DNA of 64,000 nucleotides, from assembly GCF_025716945.1 (NCBI RefSeq), contig NZ_JAOVZT010000006.1, positions 236,276-300,275 of the forward strand, written 5' to 3'. The notes below the pieces were generated by a model. The model had not been told where the DNA came from and ran no database searches. It saw only the letters and a program-made list of their open reading frames with translations. Shown piece by piece: positions 53,162 to 61,695 of the stretch (position 1 is the first letter of the stretch; the number at the start of each line of letters is the position of its first letter). A program made the position numbers and the translations under genes. Source of the stretch: Geodermatophilus sp. YIM 151500 (GTDB lineage: Bacteria > Actinomycetota > Actinomycetes > Mycobacteriales > Geodermatophilaceae).

Positions 53162-53178
53162 TGATGGTTTATTGAGGG
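53162..53178. promoter_or_regulatory. Possible regulator site upstream of the catabolic operon
   Basis: TGATGG-TTTAT-TGAGGG, an 11-base-spaced pair of TGAKGG hexamers about 95 bases before the dehydrogenase start, resembling 52088-52104 with the same TTTRT centre. Confidence 0.3.
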
Positions 53179-53272
53179 ATCGATGACGTTGACGCCGCTG
53201 TGGCGGCGGCCACAGCCTTGACCCCGACGCGGCCGGTACCCGCCGGCCGGACCGGGAGTCGAGGAGGGCGTC

Positions 53273-54295
53273 GTGACGCTGGACGTCGGGGTCATCGGGG
53301 TCGGCATGATCGGCCAGGAGCACATCCGCCGCCTGGACGGCGGCGCCGGCGGCAGCCGCGTGGTGGCCGTCGCCGACGCGGACGCCGGACGCGCCACGAC
53401 CGTGGCCGATGGCCTGCCGGCGGCCAAGGTGCTCCCCTCCGGTGAGGAGCTGGTCGCGTCGGACGCGGTCGACGCCGTGGTGGTGACCTCCTGGGGGCCG
53501 ACGCACGAGCCGTACGTGCTCGCGTGCATCGCCGCGGGCAAGCCGGTGTTCTGCGAGAAGCCGCTGGCCACCACCGAGGAGGCCTGCCGGAACATCGTGG
53601 ACGCCGAGGCCGCCGCGGGCCGGCGGCTGGTGCAGGTCGGCTTCAACCGGCGCTACGACCCGGCGCACCGGGCGCTCAAGCAGGCGGTGGACGGCGGCGC
53701 CATCGGTGCTCCGCTGCTCGTGCACTGCGCGCACCGCAACGCCTCGGTGCCGGCGCACTACACCCGGGACATGTCGATCGCCGACACGGCGATCCACGAG
53801 ATCGACGAACTGCGCTGGCTGCTCGGTCAGGAGATCGCCGCCGTGCAGGTGCTCGCCCCGCGCAGGAGCAGTCGCGGCGGTGAGCTGCAGGACCCGCTGC
53901 TGGTGCTGTTCGAGATGGCTGACGGCGTGCTCGTCGACGTCGAGGTGTCGGTCAACGTGCACTACGGCTACGAGATCCGCTGCGAGATCTCCGGTGAGAC
54001 CGGCACCGTGGAACTGGCCGATCCCGCCCCGGTGACCATCCGCCGCGAGGGGACCGTCGCGGGCCTCGTCCCGGGTGACTGGCGGGAGCGCTTCGCGCTC
54101 TCCTACGACATCGAGCTGCGTGAGTGGGTCGACACCGTCGCCGCCGGGCGGCCGCCGCAGGGGCCCAGCGCGTGGGACGGCCTCGTGGCGCAGGTGGTCG
54201 CCGACGCGGCGCTGCAGTCGCTCCACTCCGGTGGCCGGGTCGCGATCGAGCTACCGCCCCGGCCGGGCCTCTACGCCCCGGCCACGGCGCCGTGA
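53273..54295 (+). CDS. Gfo/Idh/MocA family oxidoreductase B (inositol 2-dehydrogenase-like)
   Basis: A 340-residue NAD-dependent dehydrogenase closest by eye to IolG-type inositol dehydrogenases: GVIGVGMIGQEHIRRL Rossmann motif, VFCEKPLATTEEAC, QVGFNRRYDPAHRALKQ, and DTAIHEIDELRWLLGQE with the catalytic Asp/His. The GTG follows GAGGAGGG. It is the first enzyme gene of the seven-gene run to 60651 and is followed by TIM-barrel protein 2 after 46 bases. The probable reaction is oxidation of a cyclitol or sugar to its keto form. Confidence 0.9.
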   Translation: MTLDVGVIGVGMIGQEHIRRLDGGAGGSRVVAVADADAGRATTVADGLPAAKVLPSGEELVASDAVDAVVVTSWGPTHEPYVLACIAAGKPVFCEKPLATTEEACRNIVDAEAAAGRRLVQVGFNRRYDPAHRALKQAVDGGAIGAPLLVHCAHRNASVPAHYTRDMSIADTAIHEIDELRWLLGQEIAAVQVLAPRRSSRGGELQDPLLVLFEMADGVLVDVEVSVNVHYGYEIRCEISGETGTVELADPAPVTIRREGTVAGLVPGDWRERFALSYDIELREWVDTVAAGRPPQGPSAWDGLVAQVVADAALQSLHSGGRVAIELPPRPGLYAPATAP

Positions 54296-54341
54296 CGCCG
54301 CTGCCCGCGTCCATCCCCGCGCACGCACCCACGGAGTCGCC

Positions 54342-55241
54342 ATGACACCCCGCCCGACCATCGGCAACCGCGAGCTGCTGGCCACGTGCTGGACCTCGGC
54401 GGGGGACGCGGCGCCCGACCGCGGCGACGAGGTCAGCCCCGTCGACCTGCGGACCCGGATCGAGACCGCGGCGGAGATCGGCTGGGAGGGCTTCGGCCTG
54501 CTGCACGCCGACCTGGCGATGGCCGAGCGCACCCTCGGTCTGCGGGAGCTGCGCCGGATCTTCGACGGTGCAGGGATCGAGCACGTGGAGCTGGAGGTCC
54601 TCCCCTGGTGGTGGACCACCGACGAGCGGCGTCGGATCTCCGACCAGCGGCGCACCCTGCTGCTCGAGGCGGCCGAGGTCCTCGGCGCCCGGACCATCAA
54701 GGTCGCCGCCGAGGGCGGTGGCCTCCCGGTCGACCCGGCGCGCTTCCACGACGACTTCGACCGCCTGGCCACGCAGGCCGGCAACGCCGGCACACGTGTG
54801 GCCCTGGAACCCATGCCGATGACCAACCTGCCGACCATCCAGGCCGGCGTCGACTTCGTGACCGAGGTGGGCAACCGGTACGGCGGGCTGACCGTCGACA
54901 TCTGGCACGTCCACCGCGGCGGGACCGGCTACGCCCAGCTGGAGCGGATCCTGCCGGTGGAGTACCTGTTCATCGTCGAGCTCGACGACGCGGACGAGCA
55001 GGTCGTCGGCACCCTCTGGGAGGACACCGTCAACGGTCGCCGCCTCCCCGGTGAGGGCGCCTTCGACGTGCCCGCCTTCATCGCCGCCGTCCACCGCGCG
55101 GGCTACCGCGGCCACTGGGGGGTGGAGATCATCTCCGAGCAGCACCGGCAGCTGCCCGTCCGCGAGGGGCTCGCCCGCGCCCGCGCCGCCACGTTGCAGG
55201 CACTCGCGGCCGCGGAGGACCTCGTGGCCTCGGCCGGCTGA
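54342..55241 (+). CDS. Xylose-isomerase-like TIM-barrel protein 2
   Basis: A 299-residue paralogue of the protein at 49859-50734, with the same ELLATCWTSAGDAAPDRG opening and putative metal ligands in VALEPMPMTN, TVDIWHVHRGG, VELDDADEQ and WGVEIISEQ. By position (after an inositol-dehydrogenase-like gene and before a ring-cleaving dioxygenase) it could be a dehydratase acting on a keto-cyclitol, as IolE does in the myo-inositol pathway. Isomerase or epimerase activity cannot be excluded. The ATG follows CACGGAG. Confidence 0.88.
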   Translation: MTPRPTIGNRELLATCWTSAGDAAPDRGDEVSPVDLRTRIETAAEIGWEGFGLLHADLAMAERTLGLRELRRIFDGAGIEHVELEVLPWWWTTDERRRISDQRRTLLLEAAEVLGARTIKVAAEGGGLPVDPARFHDDFDRLATQAGNAGTRVALEPMPMTNLPTIQAGVDFVTEVGNRYGGLTVDIWHVHRGGTGYAQLERILPVEYLFIVELDDADEQVVGTLWEDTVNGRRLPGEGAFDVPAFIAAVHRAGYRGHWGVEIISEQHRQLPVREGLARARAATLQALAAAEDLVASAG

Positions 55242-55275
55242 CCCGACCACCCCGACTCCACCACGGAGGCCCGTC

Positions 55276-56277
55276 ATGCCCGATGCGCGCAGCGACACCG
55301 CGTTCTCCGCCCGGCCGGCACCCGTCCGGGCAGGCGGTGAACTCTTCACCGAGGAGCGCTCGGCCGAGGTGGTCGCCGCCAGCTTCACCGGCACCCCCGA
55401 TCCGCGGCTGCGGCAGGTGCTGGGCTCACTGGTCCACCACCTGCACGCGTTCGTGAAGGACGTCGAACTGACCGAGGACGAATGGGGCGTCGCGATCGAC
55501 TTCCTCACCCGCACCGGGCAGATGTGCAGTGACGTGCGGCAGGAGTTCATCCTGCTGTCGGACGTCCTCGGCGTCTCGATGCTGGTGGAGACGATCAACC
55601 ACCGCACCGGCGGCACCTCGACCGAGTCCACGGTGCTGGGGCCCTTCCACATGGTGGAGTCCCCGCGGCGGGAGCTGGGCGACGACATCGCCCTCGACGG
55701 CAAGGGCACGCCGTGCCTGGTGTCGGGACAGGTGACCGGTCCGGACGGCGAGCCGCTGGCCGGGGCGGTGGTGGACGTGTGGCAGACCAACGAGGACGGC
55801 TTCTACGACGTCCAGCAGCCCGGGATCCAACCGGCGGGCAACCTGCGCGGGTTGTTCACCGCCGACGGCGACGGCCGGTTCTGGTTCCGCTCGGTCGTGC
55901 CGCGGTACTACCCGATCCCCGACGACGGGCCGGTCGGGCAGCTGCTGGCGGCCACCGGGCGCCACCCCAACCGGCCGGCGCACCTGCACTTCATCGCTTC
56001 CGCGGCCGGCTACCGGCCGGTGACCACGCACGTGTTCGTCGCCGACAGCCCCTACCTGGACTCCGATGCGGTCTTCGGGGTCAAGGAGAGCCTCGTCCGC
56101 GACGTCCCCGAGGTCGACGACCCGGACCGGTCGGCCGACGTGGGCCTGCCCAACCCGTTCCGGACGCTGACCTTCGACCTCGCCCTGCTGCCCGAGGACA
56201 GCCCTGAGGTCTCAGCACGGCCGGCGGCCCAGCCCGCGGACGGGCAGCCGACCGTGGTGCGGGGAGCGCCGTCGTGA
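55276..56277 (+). CDS. Intradiol ring-cleavage dioxygenase (hydroxyquinol 1,2-dioxygenase-like)
   Basis: A 333-residue Fe(III) intradiol dioxygenase. Iron ligands are visible as Tyr177 (DGFYDVQ), Tyr212 (RYYPIPDDGPVG), His236 and His238 (RPAHLHFI); the Tyr-to-His spacing fits hydroxyquinol dioxygenases. An N-terminal helical dimerisation domain occupies about 1-125. The expected reaction is 1,2,4-trihydroxybenzene to maleylacetate, supported by the overlapping maleylacetate reductase gene (GTGA). Catechol cannot be excluded as a substrate. The ATG follows ACGGAGG. No hydroxylase that would make hydroxyquinol is in the window. Confidence 0.92.
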   Translation: MPDARSDTAFSARPAPVRAGGELFTEERSAEVVAASFTGTPDPRLRQVLGSLVHHLHAFVKDVELTEDEWGVAIDFLTRTGQMCSDVRQEFILLSDVLGVSMLVETINHRTGGTSTESTVLGPFHMVESPRRELGDDIALDGKGTPCLVSGQVTGPDGEPLAGAVVDVWQTNEDGFYDVQQPGIQPAGNLRGLFTADGDGRFWFRSVVPRYYPIPDDGPVGQLLAATGRHPNRPAHLHFIASAAGYRPVTTHVFVADSPYLDSDAVFGVKESLVRDVPEVDDPDRSADVGLPNPFRTLTFDLALLPEDSPEVSARPAAQPADGQPTVVRGAPS

Positions 56278-57392
56278 TCCGCCCGTTCACCTACCAGGCG
56301 TTGCCGATGCGGGTGGTGTTCGGCGCGGGCTCCCTGGCGAGGCTGCCCGACGAGGTGGCGGCTCTCGGCCTGACCCGTGTCCTGGTGCTCTGCTCTCCGG
56401 AGCAGGAGGCCATCGGCCAGCAGGTCGCCGCCGCCCTGGAGGCCGCGGCGGCCGGTGTGCTCCCGGAGGCCCGGATGCACGTGCCGGTCGAGATCGCCGC
56501 TCGCGCTCGGGAGCTGGCCGCCGACCTGGGCGCCGACGGCTGCGTGGCCGTGGGCGGCGGCTCCGCGGTCGGCCTGGGCAAGGCGATCGCGCTCGAGCAC
56601 GGTCTTCCGGTGATCGCGGTGCCGACGACCTACGCGGGCTCGGAGATGACCCCGGTGTGGGGGCTGACCGAGGGCGGGCAGAAGCGCACCGGCCGCGACG
56701 TCCGGGTGCTGCCGCGGAGCGTGCTCTACGACCCGGAGATGACCCTGACCCTTCCCGCGCTGATGTCGGCCACCAGCGGGATGAACGCCATCGCCCACGC
56801 CGTGGAGGGGCTGTACGCCCCCGATGCGACGCCGATCGTCTCGCTGATGGCAGAGGAGGGCGTCCGCGCCCTGGCCGCTGCCCTGCCCCGGGTGGTGGCC
56901 GACGGATCCGACCTCGACGCCCGCGGCGAGGCCCAGTACGGGGCCTGGCTGTGCGGCGCGGTGCTGGCCGCGACGACGATGTCGCTGCACCACAAGCTCT
57001 GCCACACGCTGGGCGGCACGCTCGACCTGCCGCACGCGCAGACGCACACCGTGGTCCTGCCGCACGCGCTGGCCTACAACCAGCCCGCCGCACCGGACGC
57101 GGTCGCCGCGCTGTCCCGTGCGCTCGGCGGCGGGCCGGACCCGGCCCGGGAACTGTGGGAGCTCGCCGGCCGGCTCGGCGCCCCCCGCTCTCTGCGCGAG
57201 CTCGGCATGACGGAGGAGGACATCCCGCGGATCGCCGGGTTCGCCGTCGCGAATCCGTACGCCAACCCCGGGCCGGTGACCCGCGACGGCGTCCAGGCGC
57301 TGCTCCGCGCCGCCTGGGCCGGCGAGCCGCCGCGGGCCGGAACAGCTACGGCCGTCCCGACCCGCCCCACCGAGCGAAGGAGCAGGACATGA
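56274..57392 (+). CDS. Maleylacetate reductase
   Basis: A 372-residue iron-containing alcohol dehydrogenase-fold enzyme that reduces maleylacetate to 3-oxoadipate with NAD(P)H. FGAGSLARLPDEV and VGGGSAVGLGKAIAL form the nucleotide site. LHHKLCHTLGGTLDLPHAQTHTVVLPHALAYN (about 240-271) is the hallmark of maleylacetate reductases. It is coupled on both sides by 4-bp overlaps, to the dioxygenase and to the next dehydrogenase, which argues that ring cleavage and sugar-type oxidation belong to one pathway. Confidence 0.93.
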   Translation: MIRPFTYQALPMRVVFGAGSLARLPDEVAALGLTRVLVLCSPEQEAIGQQVAAALEAAAAGVLPEARMHVPVEIAARARELAADLGADGCVAVGGGSAVGLGKAIALEHGLPVIAVPTTYAGSEMTPVWGLTEGGQKRTGRDVRVLPRSVLYDPEMTLTLPALMSATSGMNAIAHAVEGLYAPDATPIVSLMAEEGVRALAAALPRVVADGSDLDARGEAQYGAWLCGAVLAATTMSLHHKLCHTLGGTLDLPHAQTHTVVLPHALAYNQPAAPDAVAALSRALGGGPDPARELWELAGRLGAPRSLRELGMTEEDIPRIAGFAVANPYANPGPVTRDGVQALLRAAWAGEPPRAGTATAVPTRPTERRSRT

Positions 57393-58471
57393 CCGAGCCC
57401 GTCGTCGTAGGACTCCTGGGCATCACCCACCCGCACGCCTCCGCGCGGGTCCGCGCACTGCGCGAGATCGACGGGGTGCAGGTCGTGGCCGCCGCCGACG
57501 ACGACCCCCGGCTGAAGTACTTCACGGACAAGTACGACCTCGCGCCGGTCGGCACCGACGAGCTGCTCGCCGACGAGCGCATCACCGCGGTGATGGTGCA
57601 CTCCAAGAGCAAGGACATGGTCCCGCTGGCCCTTCGCGTGCTCGACACCGGTAAGGCCGTGCTCGTCGAGAAGCCCGGCGGTGCCGCGCTCGCCGACATC
57701 CGGCAGCTGGCCGAGGCCGCCCAGGCACCCGGCGCGATCGCGCAGGTGGGCTACAACGTCCGCTTCGCCGAATCGGTGACCCGCGCCCGGCAGCTGCTCG
57801 ACCAGGGGCTCGTCGGCGACGTCGTGTCGGTCAGCGCCCGCGGCGCCCCGCTCGTCGGCGAGCACCTCACCCAGCACCTCAACCAGCCGGCCGACATGGG
57901 CGGGGCGCTGTGGATCATCGGCTGCCACATGCTCGACGTCCTGCTGTCGATCTACGGCCGCCCCGAGAGCGTCAACGCGCGGGTGCGCAAGTACGCCCGG
58001 CTCTCCGACGCCGCCACCCGCGAGGACGCCGCTGCCGTGATCCTCACCTACCCCGAGCGGCAGGTCGTGTTCGACTTCGACGCCCACGACCCCCTGGAGT
58101 GGTTCGAGAGCTCCCGCGTCACCTTCCACGGCACCGGCGGCCTGCTGGAGGTCGGCATCCTCCCGCAGTCGGTCCGCGTCCAGCTCCCCGAGGGCCGCGA
58201 CGGCTGGAGCGCGGGCCGGACCACCTGGGAGGCCAGCCGCTTCACCACCCCGTTCGCGCGCACCGAGGAGAACAAGTTCTCCGAGCTGCCGGAACTGGAC
58301 AACATCGACAACTTCCGCCCCGAGATGCGCAGGTTCGTCGACAGCATCCGCACCGGTGCGCCGGTCGCCGTCCCGGTCTCCGACGCCCTGGACGTCGCCC
58401 TGGTGGTGGACGCCTGCTACCGCTCCGAGCAGGCCCGCGGCGCCGACACGCCCCTGGCAGACCCCAGCTGA
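57389..58471 (+). CDS. Gfo/Idh/MocA family oxidoreductase C
   Basis: A 360-residue member with a variant N-terminus (VVGLLGITHPHASARVRAL) in place of the usual GxGxxG loop, then VLVEKPGGAALAD and QVGYNVRFAESVTRAR. The catalytic region reads MGGALWIIGCHMLDVLLSIYG. Some such divergent members bind NAD(P) in a closed form or act on other substrates. The ATG overlaps the stop of the maleylacetate reductase gene (ATGA). Its role in the pathway is unknown; oxidation of a different hydroxyl than enzymes B and D is plausible. Confidence 0.87.
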   Translation: MTEPVVVGLLGITHPHASARVRALREIDGVQVVAAADDDPRLKYFTDKYDLAPVGTDELLADERITAVMVHSKSKDMVPLALRVLDTGKAVLVEKPGGAALADIRQLAEAAQAPGAIAQVGYNVRFAESVTRARQLLDQGLVGDVVSVSARGAPLVGEHLTQHLNQPADMGGALWIIGCHMLDVLLSIYGRPESVNARVRKYARLSDAATREDAAAVILTYPERQVVFDFDAHDPLEWFESSRVTFHGTGGLLEVGILPQSVRVQLPEGRDGWSAGRTTWEASRFTTPFARTEENKFSELPELDNIDNFRPEMRRFVDSIRTGAPVAVPVSDALDVALVVDACYRSEQARGADTPLADPS

Positions 58472-58512
58472 CCGACGGGCCGACAGCCCACCCCACTCGA
58501 GAGAGGCCCAGC

Positions 58513-59526
58513 ATGCGGATCGGACTCATCGGGCTCGGCAGGATCGGGGCCTTCCACGCCGGCACGCTGGTCGGCATCCCGGCGATCGAGTCGCTCGTGG
58601 TCACCGACATCGTGCCCGAGAAGACGAAGCAGATCGTCGACCGCCACCACGCGGAGGGGGTGGAGGGCGTCGACTCCCTGGAGGCGCTGGTCGCCTCCGG
58701 CGTCGACGGGGTGATCATCGCGGCCGGAACCGATGCGCATCCCGAGCTCGTCCTCGCCTGCGTCGACGCCGGGCTGCCGACGCTGTGCGAGAAGCCGGTG
58801 GCGCAGACCGGAGCGGCGGGAGCCGAGCTGCTCCGCCGGCTCGAGGGCTCCACCGTGCCCGTCCAGATCGGGTTCCAGCGCCGTTACGACGCCGCCATCG
58901 CCGCCGCCCGGGCCGCGGTCGTCAGCGGCGAACTCGGCTGGATCAACACGATCCGGTCCACCACGCTCGACCCCGAACCGCCGCCCCCGGAGTACGTCGC
59001 GGTCTCCGGAGGGATGTTCCGCGACTGCGGCGTGCACGACTTCGACGTCATCCGCTGGGTCACCGGACAGGAAGTGGTGGAGGTCTACGCCACCGGGAGC
59101 AACCGGGGCGCGGACTTCTTCCGTCGGTACGACGACGTGGACACCTCCGCGGCCATCCTCACCTTCGCCGACGGCGCGCTCGGGATCGTGTCGAACACCC
59201 GTTACAACGCGCGCGGCTACGACGTGCGGCTGGAGGTCCACGGCTCGCGGGACAGCGTCGCCGCCGGCGTCGACGACGGGTGGCCCATCCGCGCCACCGA
59301 ACCAGGGGTGGCCTTCCCGGCCGGCCCGCCGCACCGGTTCTTCATGGACCGGTTCCTGCCGGCGTTCCGGGCGGAGTTCGAGACCTTCCTGGAGGTCGTC
59401 GCCGGGAACCGGCCCTCGCCGTGCACGGTCGCCGACGGGCTGGAGGCGGACTGGATCGCCGAGGCCTGCGCCCGATCGGTGACGGAGCACCGGCCGGTAC
59501 GGATCGCGGAGGTGCGCATCGCATGA
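58513..59526 (+). CDS. Gfo/Idh/MocA family oxidoreductase D (inositol dehydrogenase-like)
   Basis: A 337-residue dehydrogenase with a standard Rossmann loop (IGLIGLGRIGAFHAGTL), TLCEKPVAQTGAAGAE, QIGFQRRYDAAIAAAR and DCGVHDFDVIRWVTGQE as the catalytic region. It is similar in layout to enzyme B. The ATG follows a GAGAGG sequence. Its stop overlaps the next (broken) dehydrogenase gene by ATGA. A myo-/scyllo-inositol type substrate is likely but unproven. Confidence 0.9.
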   Translation: MRIGLIGLGRIGAFHAGTLVGIPAIESLVVTDIVPEKTKQIVDRHHAEGVEGVDSLEALVASGVDGVIIAAGTDAHPELVLACVDAGLPTLCEKPVAQTGAAGAELLRRLEGSTVPVQIGFQRRYDAAIAAARAAVVSGELGWINTIRSTTLDPEPPPPEYVAVSGGMFRDCGVHDFDVIRWVTGQEVVEVYATGSNRGADFFRRYDDVDTSAAILTFADGALGIVSNTRYNARGYDVRLEVHGSRDSVAAGVDDGWPIRATEPGVAFPAGPPHRFFMDRFLPAFRAEFETFLEVVAGNRPSPCTVADGLEADWIAEACARSVTEHRPVRIAEVRIA

Positions 59527-60651
59527 CCGACGCCACCACTGCTCCGGACACTGCGCACGGGAGTGCCGAGCCGTCGGGACCGCCCGAACCGCTGCGGCTC
59601 GGCGTGCTGGGGGCGGCGCGCATCGCCGAACTCGCGATCGTCGAGCCGGCGCGGGCGACCGGGCACCGCCTCGTGGCGATCGCCGCCCGCGACCAGGCGC
59701 GAGCCTCGGCATTCGCGGCGGAGCACGGGGTGGAACGGGCGCTCGCGTCCTACGACGACGTCGTCGCCGCACCTGATGTCGAGGCCGTCTACAACCCGCT
59801 CCCCAACGCGCTGCACGGCACGTGGAACCTGGCCGCGATCGAGGCCGGCAAGCACGTGCTGTCGGAGAAGCCGTTCGCCGCGAACGCGGAGGAGGCAGCA
59901 GACGTCGCCGCTGCGGCCCACCGCAGCGGTGTGACCGTGGTCGAGGGCTTCCACTACCGATTCCACCCGGTGACGCGGCGGCTGCTCGAGCTCCTGGCCT
60001 CCGGGGAGCTGGGTGAGCTGGTGCACGTCGAGACGACGCTGGAGATCCAGGACCCGGGTGCGGGCGACCCGCGCTGTGGAAGGACCCCGTCCTTCTCACC
60101 CCTCGCGAGCTCGGGGCGAGCCTCGGGACGGGGCCGCCGGCGGGGCCACGATGGACCTCGGCTGCTACAGCCTGCACGCCCAGCGGGTGCTCGCGCGCTG
60201 GGGCGGTGGGGAGCCGGAGCTGGTCTCCGCCCGGGCCGGCGAGCGGCCGGGCGAGCCGGGCGTGGACGAGTGGCTGGACGCGCGGCTGCGGTTCCCCTCG
60301 GGAGCGACCGGGGTGGCCCGCTGCCACATGGCCAGCGACCGCCGGCAGATGACCTACCGGGTCGTCGGCAGCCGGGGCGAGGCGCTCGTCGCGAACTTCG
60401 TCGAGCCCCACCGGGACGACCGGGTGGTCATCCGGACCCCGGCCGGTGAGCACGTGGAACGCCACGGCACGCGGTCGTCCTACACCTACCAGCTCGAGGC
60501 GTTCGGCCGCGCGGTCCGCGAGGGCGCCCCGCTGCCGGTCGGCGTCGACGACGCCGTCGCCAACATGCGGTTGATCGACGCCTGCTACGCGGCCGCCGGA
60601 CTGCGCCCCCGGCCCCGGGCGACGATCGCGCCGCACGGGGCCGGGGCGTGA
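59523..60651 (+). pseudogene. Broken Gfo/Idh/MocA oxidoreductase E
   Basis: The gene starts normally (RLGVLGAARIAELAIVEPAR, VLSEKPFAANAEEAA, VEGFHYRFHPVTRRL) and is in frame to about 60075. It is then interrupted by a palindromic repeat (60078-60134), and the rest (TMDLGCYSLHAQRVLARWG onward to the stop at 60649-60651) continues in the +1 frame. The first part reads on out of frame to a stop at 60449, giving about 308 residues of which only the first 184 are native. The missing active-site loop makes a working enzyme unlikely. Confidence 0.82.
60078..60134. repeat. Palindromic repeat element (family copy 2) inserted in a gene
   Basis: About 57 bases beginning GGAAGGACCCCGTCC. Outer pairing is CCCCGTCC (60085-60092) with GGACGGGG (60126-60133), and an inner AAGGAC-CCC-GTCCTT is present. 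It shares GAAGG, CACCCCTCGC and GCTCGGGGCG in the same order with the minus-strand reading of 50752-50812. It interrupts oxidoreductase E. Confidence 0.75.
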
Positions 60652-60658
60652 CCGGGCG

Positions 60659-61657
60659 CTACAGCTTCGCGGCCGCGGCGCGCAGGTTCTCCGCGGCGAG
60701 CGCCAGGCCCTCGAGGCGGTCGTAGGCGGCGTCCTCGTGCTCGATGTTGACCGCCATGTCCGGGTCGACCTCGGCCAACGCGCGCAGGAAGTCGGTCCAG
60801 TAGCCGACGTCGTGGCCGACCCCGACGGCGACGAACCGCCAGCCCGGGTTCTCCGGCCAGGCGTTGCACCAGAAGCCGTACCCGGTGGGCACCTTGCCGG
60901 GCGCGTCGGCCGGCACGCGGGCGAACGAGGTGTCGAGCACGCCGCGGATGTCGACGCCCGGGGTGATCATCGCGTCCTTGGCCGCGGCGTGGAACACCAG
61001 CGGGCCCAGGTCGCGGATGCAGGCGACGACGTCCATGCCCTGCCACATCAGGTGGGAGGGGTCCATCTCGGCGCCGACGTTCGTCGCGCCGACCAGGTCC
61101 ACGAGCTTGCGCAGCGTGACGGGGGAGAACACCAGGTTGTGCGGGTGCATCTCGATGGCGACCCGGACGTCGTTGGCGCGGGCGAGGGCGTCGATCTCCG
61201 ACCAGAACGCGGCAGCGACGTCCCACTGGTAGTCCAGGACGTCCATGTAGACGCCGTCCCACGGGTTGACCACCCACGAGGGGTACCGGGCGCCGGGGTC
61301 CGAGCCGGGCGTGCCCGACATCGTCACGACGTTCTTCACGCCGAGCAGCCCGGCGAGCTCGATGGTGCGCCGGAGGTCGTCGGCGTGCTTGGGACCCACC
61401 TGGGGGAGCGGGTTCAGCGGGTTGCCGTTGCAGTTCAGCCCGGTGAGCTCCATCCCCCGGGAGGCGAACACGTCGAGGTAGTCGCGCCGGGCCTTCTCCG
61501 AGGAGAGCAGCAGGTCGACGTGGCAGTGCGGGGAGGGGATGAAGCCGCCGGTGTTGACCTCCACGGAGGTCAGGCCGTCGGACTGGAGGACGTCGAGGGC
61601 GTCCGCCAGCGGGCGGTCGTGGAGGCAGGCGGTGTAGGCGCCGAGCTTGAGGGCCAT
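60659..61657 (-). CDS. Xylose-isomerase-like TIM-barrel protein 3
   Basis: A 332-residue barrel of the sugar phosphate isomerase/epimerase family, distinct from the two paralogues upstream. Segments are LKLGAYTACLHDRPL, GLNCNGNPLNP, VRVAIEMHPHNLVFS (metal Glu), GAEMDPSHLMWQGMD and AVNIEHEDAAYD at the end. It lies 38 bases downstream of Gfo/Idh/MocA oxidoreductase F on the same strand, so the two form an operon. A pairing of dehydrogenase plus barrel is typical for uptake and epimerisation of uncommon sugars or cyclitols. Confidence 0.88.
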   Translation of the reverse strand: MALKLGAYTACLHDRPLADALDVLQSDGLTSVEVNTGGFIPSPHCHVDLLLSSEKARRDYLDVFASRGMELTGLNCNGNPLNPLPQVGPKHADDLRRTIELAGLLGVKNVVTMSGTPGSDPGARYPSWVVNPWDGVYMDVLDYQWDVAAAFWSEIDALARANDVRVAIEMHPHNLVFSPVTLRKLVDLVGATNVGAEMDPSHLMWQGMDVVACIRDLGPLVFHAAAKDAMITPGVDIRGVLDTSFARVPADAPGKVPTGYGFWCNAWPENPGWRFVAVGVGHDVGYWTDFLRALAEVDPDMAVNIEHEDAAYDRLEGLALAAENLRAAAAKL

Positions 61658-61695
61658 GGGAGTGCTCGCCTTCTGGTGGTCGGGGTCCGGAGGGG

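Noticed and set aside
60078-60134. Insertion sequence
   Set aside because: Too short for a transposase and no transposase gene in the window; a small palindromic repeat is the better description.
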